NCBI GenBank assembly: GCA_021904315.1
Contig: CM038918.1
Location: forward strand, 4,045,349 to 4,109,348
DNA from: Sphagnum magellanicum
Taxonomy: Eukaryota; Streptophyta; Sphagnopsida; Sphagnales; Sphagnaceae
Direction: 5' to 3'
Length of the DNA stretch: 64,000 nucleotides
Position numbers and translations under genes: made by a program. The first letter of the stretch is position 1. Every line of letters starts with the position of its first letter. The notes below the pieces were generated by a model. The model ran no database searches. It was given only the letters and a program-made list of their open reading frames with translations, and was not told where the DNA came from. Shown in pieces: positions 24,600 to 35,800 of the stretch.

Positions 24600-25420
24600 A
24601 ATCATTAAGAAAAAGTTGTTTAATTTGAAAATGGAAGAAGGGACAAAAGTCATAGATTTCATGAGGACAATTGAAGAATATGTCAATCTATTTGATAAAT
24701 TTGATAAATTTGCCTTCCAAACAATATGATTATTGAACAAGACATAAATATTTTGCTTCCTTCTTATAACAATCTTGTGAATGTGATTTCAAATGAAAAG
24801 GAACTTCCATCACTCAATGAGTTCACAAGGAAACTTCAATGTGAAGAGACCCACAATGGAAATCATGTTAGAACTAAAGTCAATGAGGCAATTCTAATGG
24901 TGAAACTCCAAAAGATATTAAAAAACAAACTTGTTGTACATGATGCACAAGTTCAAAGGATGAAGCTACTAGCTATGTACTATAATGCCAAGTTTCAACC
25001 AAAAAATGGATATTGCAAAAAGTGGGGACATTGGGCCCTCGATTGTCCCAACACTGATTACCTTGAGCACTAGAAAGAAGCAAGCAAATGTTAACACTCT
25101 AAACAACAATGAAAAATCATTGCAAGGCAATTTGAAGCCTCAACCTAAGCACTCAAAGTGACACTTTGTACCATTGACTAGTGAAGATGACTCATGGACA
25201 CTTATATAAAAACAATTAAACATGTAATTGGGATTGACCATTTACTTGATCAAATGAGAAAACTCAACATAAAGATTCAACCATAAAAATTGCTAATGAC
25301 AAAACACATGTTATACTTGATGAAGATGATTTAAAATTCACATTGCTTAGAGAAACAAAGACCATCACCCATGTTCTTTACGTTCGTAGCTTAAAGCATA
25401 ATCTTTTCTTTGGCACCATA
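24600..25420 (+). pseudogene. Copia-type retrotransposon gag/protease relic
   Basis: Around 24626 a frame reads KMEEGTKVIDFM. An open stretch of 115 codons (24726-25073) follows with LLPSYNNLVNVISNEKELPS, then a zinc-knuckle-like YCKKWGHWALDC. Near 25330-25410 broken frames read TITHVLYVRSLKHNLFF, matching the segment after the Copia protease active site (usually VLYVPSLKKNLLS). Stops and frame breaks separate the pieces. The knuckle has lost the usual CxxCxxxxHxxxxC spacing. No integrase or reverse transcriptase was found. Confidence 0.72.
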
Positions 25421-25649
25421 CCTCATGCAAGATTGATTGATTACATGCTTTGATTTTGATAAACACATATTCATCACAAAATCAAACAATTGATAGATTG
25501 TAGCAAAAGGACAGAAAGATCATTGTTATGATTTTTATTAGCAATCTACTATCCAAGATAATGTAAAGTTATATTTAATGAAAACACCAAATGAATATTA
25601 CATGTGATTTTATAAATTGCTTGAATATTTCAAACGGGCTGAGATTGAT

Positions 25650-25735
25650 GATGTTTTTGTTTTCGGTAGTGTGAAGGATGAGAGGTGTTTTTAAAATTTG
25701 AAATTTCTTGGATCTAACTTTCAAAATAGGTAGGG
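25650..25735 (+). pseudogene. hAT C-terminal domain fragment
   Basis: A short stretch reads DDVFVFGSVKDERCF, a stop, then NLKFLGSNFQNR. This matches the hAT dimerisation motif seen at 20.5 kb. It is an isolated scrap, separate from the Copia relic just upstream. Confidence 0.5.
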
Positions 25736-25949
25736 TTTTCATTTGCCCATGAATTTTAAATTGTTTCAACAATTTTTTTTCACCTCTTATGCGTTCCCAT
25801 ACAAGGATGTAATTGAGTCTTGAAAGCACAAAAAAGTGGTATGATGATGTTTATTGTGTTTTTGTATCTTTCATTTTTTATTCACATGAATTGTTTAATA
25901 AAATTTTAAGTTTCCATGATGTTAAACATTTTTTTATGATGTTGCAAAT

Positions 25950-26245
25950 TTAACTCCAACTTTTCACAATTATGGTTATGTGCCTTGGACACTTGCCCAT
26001 GTTGAACCTTCACATGGATGATATCATGTTTGTACATTATGGCTTTCATGGGCCAAAATCCATTGCTTTATTCCTTGTGTTTTTTTTTCATTGATTTTTA
26101 AATTTTTTTTGCAACTATGGCAATGTGCCTTGGACATTGGTTCATGCTAAACCTTCACATGGATGATATTGAGTTCACATTTTGGTTTTTCAGAGCTATA
26201 GTCCACCATCCTACTCCTTGTGTTTTTTTTTCTATTGGTTTTTTT
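25950..26245. repeat. Tandem duplication, period 145 bp
   Basis: The block containing TGCCTTGGACA, CTTCACATGGATGATAT and CCTTGTGTTTTTTTTTC occurs twice; the first element starts at 25981 and again at 26126. The copies are clearly diverged. Confidence 0.7.
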
Positions 26246-27480
26246 AATGTGTCAATAATATTGAATAGTAAATACTTAACATTTATCTATTTTTGTATAA
26301 TTCCAAAGACATATACATTAAACTTTTTGTATGAATTTTGCAAGCTGCTTATGTTGCAATGGTTGGTTAAGAGATACAAATTTTCCACAAGTGACAATAA
26401 CTTGCCTATATGTTCATTCATTGTTACAATTTTGCAAGTTCAAGATATTTAGTTTTTAAGACTTGATCAAGAAGTCTTGCATCAAGCATAACATTTCAAT
26501 CTTGATTAGTTGCTTGTAAGTCTTTTTGGCAAGCATGTTTATAATTGATATTGGTTTTAATTGGTGAAAAGTTAGATACTAAGTTCTACTTTGTGCAACT
26601 TGCATCAATTTAAAACTCTTGTCACCAAAAGAGAGGGCAATGCCAAATCCACACTACAAAATAGTAGCAACATATGTTTAATAACTAGCTTCTATGGAGT
26701 TCAACCATTTTACATGGAATTGAGCAAAATCAATAACATCTAAACTATGGACCATGAAGAATCAACTCGCTCTAGCTTCTCTATCTTGAGCCCACTAATT
26801 TAATTATGGCAATTCTCACCTTCAATTCACAACCCTTGAACCTGAGATCCTTTCAATTTCACAATCCAATCCCAAGAAGTTTTGTAAAGAGATGATGGAA
26901 ACCCATTGAATTACCCACTACAAGTATGTCCCAACAATCCGAGGTTTCTTCAGGCTACACATCAGTTCCCTTCAGAGCCTCCACATGAGTGGGTACTCCT
27001 TCTCACACACACACACAACCACTATGTCCCAACAACACAGAATTTCTCTCCACCCACCCGAATTGCCATAAAAAGCGCAGTCACAATCATGAAGAAAACA
27101 AAGCAAAGTTCATCATCACCTGCAAACAACAAAACAACACTCCCCTTCCCTTCCCTCGCACTCAAATAGTGATAGTACAAACCACAACTAGTTGGGTTGG
27201 AAAAGTACAAATAGTGGGCCAGTGGACACTCATGGAAATGTGCCCTTAGTCTACTCTTTTCTTTTCTTTATGACTTATTAGCCAAGGAGACTTATTAGTC
27301 TACTCTTTCATTCTCATTATTGTTATATTAAGTACCCACCAACCACAGTCGGCAATTTCTGCCCAAATATTTGATTTCTTTCAACAAAAGGGGTCTGACA
27401 ATCCTATTTTTAAAATTTGAAGATTTTGATATTTGACTCAAAATACACAAGAGGTATACCAGGTTAATTTCACTAGACCA
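26246..27480. other. Spacer, no gene seen
   Basis: Short open frames in 26900-27250 have no recognisable domain or splice context. A CACACA run lies near 27007. Confidence 0.3.
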
Positions 27481-27489
27481 GTGATTTGG

Positions 27490-27572
27490 AGTTGGGCCAG
27501 TCTAGTGGTTACAGCGACCAGTCAGGAGCAGAAGGTTGAGAGTTCAATTCTCCACATCTCAAACACTTTTTT
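27490..27572 (+). repeat. tRNA-derived SINE-like sequence
   Basis: An A-box-like TGGGCCAGTCTAGTGG is followed about 45 bp later by a B-box-like GAGTTCAATTC. The latter sits in a T-arm-like GAGAGTTCAATTCTC. The acceptor stem does not pair, so this is not a working tRNA gene. An internal pol III promoter of SINE type is the likelier reading. Confidence 0.4.
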
Positions 27573-27705
27573 CCTTTACTAATTCAAGTTTCCCTCTAGG
27601 AAATTAAATAACACCAACCCATAGTGTAATTACGTTGTCATTTCCTGACTTTTGCCATCCACAGTAGTGCTGTAAATCGCTCCACCTGTCGGTCAGGATG
27701 ATTCC

Positions 27706-27879
27706 AAATCTCATCCAACCATACATATTTCTCATTGTTATCCCCATTGTTCCTCACTTTCTGTCTCTACCTCCAATTCATCCCCTGCCCCTAAATCTCA
27801 TCCAACCATACATATTTCTCATTGTTATCCCCATGGTTCCTCACTTTCTGTCTCTACTTCCAATTCATCCCCTGCCCCT
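27706..27879. repeat. Exact-period 87-bp tandem duplication
   Basis: Two nearly identical units start at AAATCTCATCCAACC (27706 and 27793), differing at very few positions. Because 87 is a multiple of three, a 62-codon open frame runs across both, but it shows no other sign of being coding. The high identity implies a recent duplication. Confidence 0.88.
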
Positions 27880-28569
27880 ATGGTAAAAGTTCGACTACAA
27901 AGTCAAATAATTTTGTGTACCCTACGAAAAATTCGTAAATTATTTTAAAACCAAAGCGTGTTGACCCATTGACGGATATATGGTCTTGGTGGAGAGATAT
28001 CCAATAGTTGCTGAATGGTTGGGAAATCAAACCATAGTTAAATGGTCAAACCATAGTTGGGTGGGTGGGAGAGGTGGGGGTTTAATCTAGGTCTGTCGGT
28101 TTACTTGTGCCATAGATGTCGAGTACTTGGTTGAATGAATTCCATCCATTGGGGTTTTTAAACAAGTCGGACCGGGATATAAGTGAAAGTTGTCGGCAAC
28201 AAATATTCTATCAAAATTCATTCAACAGACAAATACGGTAAATGGGTTCTTTCAGAAAAGCAAGTTGTTTCCTCTGACCAGTACTCGCGGGCGCACCAGT
28301 TCGCCGTTCTGTCCATAGGATGGGTTGCATGTTTTCATCCGACTTCTCACCCTGTGTTAACCAATGTTGTACCATAGTTAACCTTTTTTTTTTTTTTGGG
28401 TGCTTGACATTTGATCTTGTTTTGGGGCCGTTTTCTTTCCCAACACCCACTTCCATACTACCCGAAAAATATTTTCCCTACTACCCTCCCAACTAGCTAC
28501 CCTGCTTATGTAAATCTCGACCTTACCTACCAACTAACAACCACCCCCTACCTACCGACCTACCCTCTA
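27880..28569. other. Spacer, no gene seen
   Basis: GC content is slightly higher than the neighbours around 28160-28360, with an open frame of 64 codons that I do not recognise. A CTACC/TACCC-rich pyrimidine stretch lies at 28450-28570. Confidence 0.3.
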
Positions 28570-29860
28570 TCTTTTTTTAAGCTAAACTTTTAGCTTTTGG
28601 CAAAATCTATATCTTTTCCTGGCTAAACTTTTAACCAGTGACAAAACTTTTGTTATTTATTTTATTTATTTTATTATTTTTTATAAATAATTTTTATTAA
28701 ACCTCCATCCCTTCCTAGCTAAACCTCTCCTTTTTTTCAAATTTTCTTTACTTTTTAGCTAAAATTTTATTTCTTAGGAAAACTTGTATATTTTATATCT
28801 TCTCGGTAAGGCTTTATATCTCAACAAAACCTCTCTATTTTTTATTCAAATTTTATCTTTTGGCAAAAAAAAACTTTGTTTCTTAATTAAATTTTAAAAA
28901 AAACAAACAAAACTTCATTATTTTTTGGCAAAATCTTTCTACTCCTTGATTAAGCCTCTCAATAATAACGCACTTATATTCATGAATGCAATCCTTGGAT
29001 TTGGAATACATCCCAAAATTAGTAGCCATTGTATTGGTAGGTTTAAACCAAAGATATTTAACAAAATGCAATACCTTAATTTGGATGTAAACTTAATTAT
29101 AACAAATGAATATGAAAAAAATAAATACAATGACCCCATTTGAATTGTTAACTTTTATTGACAATGCAATACCTACATAAAAAAATTGTTAATTCACTAA
29201 CAAATTTGACTCATTAATAATACTCACCTCAAGTTAATAAAAATTTTTATTGAAAGGTAAAAGTTTAGTTAAGAAATAAAAAAGTTTTGTTAAAAGTAAA
29301 AGTTTAATCAAGGAATGGAAAGATTTTGTTGAAAGCTACAAGTTTAGCGGAAAAGTAAAAAGGTAACCATGAAATAGAAAGGTTTTGTTAAAAAAAAAAA
29401 GTTTAACCAAAAAATAAAGAGGTTTTGTCAAAATATAGAGTTTAGCAGTAAGTAAAGAAGTTTTGTTGAGAGTTAAAAGTTTAACTAAGAAATGTTTTTT
29501 ATAAATTCAAAAGATAAAAATTTTGCCAAAAATATATAAAAGTTTGTCACGATGTAAAAGTTTTCCCATGAATACATAGAAGTTTTGCTAATAAATATAA
29601 ATATTTTGTCAACATGTAAAAATTTAGCCATGAAAATATATAAGTTTTAAAAATATATATAATAATTTGGTTAAGATGTAAAAAAATTGTTTTGAAAAAA
29701 TATAGGTTTTGTCAAGAAGAAGAAAATTTGTCAAGAAGATATAAAAGTTTTGTCAAAATGTAAGGATTTAACCATGAAATACAGTGATTTTGTCAAAAGA
29801 TAGAGATTTAGCTTAAGAAATAATTTTTTTTTGCAAAGAAATAAAAAATTAGCCCACAAA
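28570..29860. repeat. Minisatellite array in two opposed orientations
   Basis: From about 29250 to 29860 degenerate units of roughly 35-45 bp follow the pattern AAAAGTTTAGCCAAGAAAT then AGGTTTTGTCAAA. From 28570 to about 28970 the same unit appears as its reverse complement (GGCTAAACTTTTAACC, TGACAAAACTTTTG, TTTTGGCAAAATCT). A non-repetitive centre of about 270 bp separates the halves. The whole is a large imperfect palindrome built from minisatellite units. No coding content. Confidence 0.75.
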
Positions 29861-31440
29861 ATAAAAAGGTCACAAACGACGAAAAAAAGAAAAGGGGCAA
29901 AAAGAACATACCTGAACCCTAGAGGAGAAAACAAGACAATAGGGTTAGCAAAGGGAAGGGGAAAAAACCCAGGTGGAACAGGGACTGAAGTTGGGGTTCA
30001 TTCAATTGAAAAGCATCTTTCATGTGGGGAGGTGTTTTCAATACAAAGAAAAAAAATCCGTATGAGTGCTTTACGAATGGATGAACCTTGCACCAGCCTA
30101 TGATGATTTTACAACCCTGTAAGATGTCGGGGAGGCTAGGACGAAGAATTTTATGAAGGTCTATGCTGTGTGAAGGAGGTTGTATCGGTGCATTTAAGAA
30201 TTTGATTGACTTATTTCCATCTCCGACAAGTTACAACCAGTCTAGCACGTCCCAAATGCGGGTCAAAGAGTGAAAGATCTTTTGCCTACATGAGTATGTC
30301 GGTGTAGCTCCTATTGTGACTTTTCACTCATTTAAAAAATATTTTAATGTGTCGATTTTGGTGCTTGTTTTTCAAAAAGGAAAAAGGAGGGTGGAGACAT
30401 CAACTCAAAACATTCCTTGTTCCATTCCTTTGAGAATTGGATGTTACTTTAAAGAAAAGAATTGGAGTTTACATATTTTCATATTAAATTCGAAAACCCC
30501 AATTTCATTTGGCATGGGTGATTGTTTTGTTCCTCTACATTGTGACTTGACAAAAAAATTCACAAGGTTTGGGTTGTCCACACACATTTGAAATAGTTAG
30601 GATTTAGGACATTTCACAACAAGGATGAAAGACAAATAACATAAGTTTAATGGACTTATATATATATATATATATATATCAATTGAAAAAATACTACACA
30701 CCAAAGTGGCCAAGGTATTGAAGTATTTGGGTCAATAGGAACAAGAGATTTTATTTTTTGCAATTCAATGATACAAGAGTGTAGAAGTTTTGGACAAGGT
30801 AGGTCATGGACAAAGAAAGAATTTGCAAATTTTTTATTGTAACTGAGGAAAAGTTAAAATTTTGTGTTTTGTGCAATATGACCACAAACCTTCATTCACA
30901 TTTAGGAGGTGAAAAAAATCTCAATATTTTTTTTTCCACTGGAAAGAAAAGAACTATTTGTAAATTGAAAAATTCTAATGCCAAGAAAACAACTTGAGGT
31001 TACATATTTTATGATAAAAAAAATTGGGTCCCTTTTTTGGTTTTGAGACTAGCTCGAAAAGGTAAACTCATTGTGATGGGCCTTTTGATATGCATGTCAC
31101 ATGATTCAAAAGACAGAAATTTTGTAGCCTGGTGAAACATGCATTTTATACATATAACTTAGAACCTATTTAGAAATTTATATATATATATATATATATA
31201 TAAAGAAGTGCATTCATAGTGGAGTACAATGATGAAAATATTATGCACCTAGTGTCAACTGACACAAATCTACAACTTGGATTTTTTCAACTCGGGTTTA
31301 GTTGGACTTCTTCAAGACACACAATGTTGAAGAAGGTTCTCATGTTCAAAACCGTGTTAACCTTTTGACCTGAACACGACCAGCAACCATCCCAGCAATA
31401 TCCTAGGAACCGACTACTTTCCCTCAACAATTTCAGGAAT
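29861..31440. other. AT-rich spacer with two TA microsatellites
   Basis: TA runs lie at 30657-30679 and 31179-31202. The remaining open frames up to 31000 are unrecognised and short. No gene supported. Confidence 0.4.
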
Positions 31441-31465
31441 ACCCCATGAACCGCCAACCTTCGTG

Positions 31466-31473
31466 TATAAAAA
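31466..31473 (+). promoter_or_regulatory. Probable TATA box of the TRN1-like gene
   Basis: TATAAAAA within CGTGTATAAAAAGGCC is a strong plant TATA match. It would place transcription start near 31497. Downstream splice signals fit a leader with two introns: exon to 31963 (AAG|GTTAGT), exon 32286-32443 (TTGGTTGCAG ... AAG|GTATGT), then acceptor TTGGTTGCAG at 32800, 31 bp before the ATG. The middle exon has stops in the frames checked, so it would be noncoding. An LTR promoter is an alternative reading of the TATA. Confidence 0.45.
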
Positions 31474-32831
31474 GGCCTTGGAAGACCAATGTTCTATATT
31501 GTGTATTGAACACACATAGCAGAAATTTGTACATGTGAGGTTCGAAGGATGATTGTGCTGAGGTTGATTTTCTCTGAGCAGAGATGAAGTGCTGGCTTTA
31601 AATTGTTCCTAAAGGTTCATAAGGAGTTTGGGCGTTTCTATTGATGTGGATTCAATGCTTAGTGGTAATATAAATTTTGATACAACTATTAGGCAGCAGG
31701 CCGATTGATTTATGTTTGTTTTTAGCAGCCTTACAAATCATTCTAGTCATCAACTATGTTTTGTATTTTGCATGTGATAAGTAGTCTAACCAAATACCTC
31801 CGAATATGGAATTTAATCGATGGTGAAATTGGATATTGATCAGCTCTTGAGGTTCTTGTACAACCCAAATTTCACTTTCCACTATGAATATTTGTGCAAT
31901 CTTGCAATTCTTTCAACTTGAGTGCATATTGGAGGTCTTCAAAGTTAACAACTTGTGAAGAAGGTTAGTTTGAGTGCTAGAAACAACCCATATCTTTTCT
32001 GACAATTCTTTTGATGAGTTCCCATTTGAGGTTTTAATACCAAGTCACAAAACCTCATGTTTCTTGATTGACTTTCAATGCAATCTGTATTCTTATTCTT
32101 AGGAACCTTATATTGTATTTTATTTTATCATGTCAAAGAGTGTAAATTCTCATAACATGCGTTTTGTTGATAGGTCATTTACCAAGGCTTGTATGGCTTT
32201 TATCTACATTTCTATCATGATTGAGTTAATTTATTTACATTGATGACTAAAAATCTAAACCTTGCTATTCATCATTTGGTTGCAGTCAAAATAGCAAGGA
32301 TATTGGAGCATGTTCCATTTTAAAACAACAATTGCTTCTCATAAGTGCACCCACGTGGAAGAAATATGGTTCAAAAGGACTACAAACATTTTTGAGGAAT
32401 ATTTGAAGTAGTGCCAATTCTTTTGCCATTCCCTTCATTCAAGGTATGTACTACAACTTGCACCTTTCATATTTTAGATGTTGATTTTGTATGAAAAATA
32501 AATTGTTACATTAAATCAATCTCAAGATAGAAAACCATGTGGATTATCGAATTGCATTATACACACCATAAAGGTTAAATTATTAGTGAGTAAATCTACT
32601 TCTCAAACACCATTGTCCCATTCATTAGTGTTGTTCATTATGTAATGTGGAGTTTTCAAATAATAGGGTACATGAAATGTGAGAATATTCTAAAAGGAAT
32701 ATAGCATCGGTTCCAATTTGTTTACATGTTTTGGGAGGTTTTAAATGCATTCAGAAGATTATATATTTTAAAAATCAATATTGAAAAAATTTGGTTGCAG
32801 GTTTTTTTTAATTTGTTCAAAAATATTTAAA

Positions 32832-35800
32832 ATGGCGTCTGAAAATTATGTGGAGAAAATTGGAAGTGATTTAGATTCCAATAAGCTAAACGATAGTCTC
32901 CCATCTATTGATTCCTTTCAAGTTGTTGACTTGAAAAACAACTTTTCAGAAACATCACCACCTAACAAACGTCAAAAAACATTTCATCCAATAGAAAATG
33001 GATTACCACAAGGTGAAACATTCATTCATCCAATTCCTACCATTGAGCTCCCTGCGAACAAGTTGCCCACTGTCTATGCACCATTGAAAAAACAATGGCC
33101 AATAGAACTTTGGCATTGGTCGAGAGATGAATATACAGGAATTCATTTTGATGATCTCCATGCCATGCTGGTCGATGCAATGGAACGTATACATGTCCGT
33201 TTTCACAATGTTGAAGTGGACGGATCCAATAGAGTGATTCAAGATCAACAGCATCTAAAATTCTTAAATGCAATTGGTAGATGCCATAAATTGAATTACA
33301 TTGGTATCAAAGCACAATGGAATTTTCAAGAGATCCAATTACTTATTCAAAGTCTTGGAAATCTTCTTGCAAATGGAGTATTGGAGGAAGTACGATTGTA
33401 TGAAGCATTAATTGGTGATAGTGGAGTACAAATTTTATGCAAGATGTTAGCGGACAATCATAGTTTCAAGCGCTTGGTCCTCCATGGAGCTAATGTGTCA
33501 GCCTTTGGAGCTGCTTCCATTGAAGCAATGTTGATGGTGAATTCAACTATTGAAGAGTTGAGTTTGGAGTTGAATCCATTAGGTCCAGATGGAATGGAAT
33601 CATTGCTTCGACCTTTGACTGGGAATATTGGAAACCCACCTACTAATATGTCAATTAAACATCTCACAATTGGTGAGAACAATATTGGATCGAGAGGAGC
33701 CAAAGCTATTGCAGAGATGTTGCGTACAAACAAGACCCTTAAGCAACTAAAGCTCCAATGCGAAAATAGCATTGGACCAGATGATGTGTGTATGATTTTG
33801 GAATCCTTGCATGAAAACAAGAGTATGACACATCTTGATTTGAGCTTTTGCAATGCCGTTCAAGGGGATGAAGTGTTGGTTGGAATCATGGATCTTTTAC
33901 AAGTCAATCCTTGGTTGGAAGATATTAATATGGAAAATACACCATTGGAAAGGGAAGGATATTCTTTACATGTGAAGGCACAATTACAAAAAAATAAGCA
34001 AGAACACATTATGGTAATGAGAGACATGCCCAAAGGTCGACCGAGTTCTGCAAGGGTGTTTTTATGCGGTCATGCATTTTCAGGCAATCCACTTCACTTT
34101 TTATTTCAACTTTAATTTTTTATTTTAAATTTTTGGACATATTTATTTAATCTATGTATAAAAATTTGAGAAGTGCATATTTAATTATAATTTAATGAAT
34201 AACTATTTTTTGTTAAAATGGATGCAGGCAAAACAACATTAACAAAATCAATGGTACGTAATGTTGTTGTAAAAGGTTTTTGTGCAAACCTTTGCACTCC
34301 ATTAGTGGAGGTGATTGAACAACACAAACCTTTTGATTTTTGTTTCAACGATCCAAATGGATGGGAAACAAGAACTCGTGGAATAGATGTCAACACTCTT
34401 GTCAATGATGATGATCACAAAATCTCCATTTGGGACCTAGCTGGCCAAGAAGAATATCATGCTTTTCATGATATGATGATTCCAGATTTGAGCAGTCAAG
34501 GAAATCCTTGTTTTTTTCTTGTTGTGTGCAACCCATTTCACATGAAATCAAACAGGAACAAATCTGTAGAGGAAATACAAGAGGAGATTTCTTATTGGTT
34601 GAGGTTCATTGCATCGAACACAAAAAGGTTGTCTAACTTCCAATCACAAGTGGCAATAGTTATGACACATCAAGATCAAGCATTTGGGGAAATACAACAT
34701 GTGGAAAATATTGTGTTGATATTGAAAGATAAGTTTGCTAAGTTCATCAACTTATCTTCAAAGTTGCATTATGTTAATGCACATTCTTCTCTGGCAACAA
34801 AAGATGTGACAAATGAAGTCATCAGAAGTTGCATGGGTATTCTTGACACATTGCCAGATGCTTTTCTTGCGTGTTCAAAAGTGCGACTTGCGTTGGGTGA
34901 ATGGAACAAAGAACATCCTAATCAACCCATTGTTACCATGGAAACTTTCAACAGTGATATTATTGACAAGAAAGTCCCAAACTTGCGTCTACCTATTGAT
35001 CATAATCAACAAGGTTTGCAACAAGAGATGCATAACATACGTAATGTGGTTGCCAAGTCTTTGAAAGAAAAGGCACGCATTGCAGTAGCCAAGTCTTTAC
35101 ATGATGCAGGTGAAATAATTTATTTCGAGGATGAAGATTTTGTTGTTGTGAACCCAAATTGGTTCTGTCACAAGGTGATGGGTCGTCTAATCAAGTTGCG
35201 CAAACATGTGACAACAAACAACTTGACAACAACTTTTAAACATGGCATTGGAAGAAGAGAACAAATAGAGCACTTGCTCAATATCTCGTTGAAGAAAACC
35301 ATTCAATATCATGGCAACAATTCAAGAGACATCACTAAACATCTTATTTGTTTGATGCTCAAAATGAATCTCGCATATGAAATACATCCTATAAGAAGTG
35401 ATTCACGAAGGTCAAGCATATTTGTGCCTACTACATTACCATTTGATGATGGGGTTGCTAATGGTGCAAGACGTTTACAATGGAAAACAACATTTCCTCA
35501 AGAAGCAGAAATCATTTATATTGGTCGTAGATTACAATGTTGTGACCAAGAATTGACCACTCTCACCCCAGGTTTTTTCCCAAAATTGCAGGTATGATTG
35601 TTGAACATTATGTTCCATTAAAGGCATAATAAAATGAACGAAGAAAAATAATTCACTAAAAATTTAGTTTTTAAATCTGAAAATTTTCAACATAAACAAT
35701 GCAAGAACACAATGTTGTGGTAATTAGGGACATGCATGTGCTTTCATTTCTTACAAAGGAAGTTGGTGCATTACTTGAACTTGTATATGAATCAATGATT

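Noticed and set aside
30657..30679. TA run considered as an origin or regulatory site
   Set aside because: A simple microsatellite; there is nothing around it to suggest a function.
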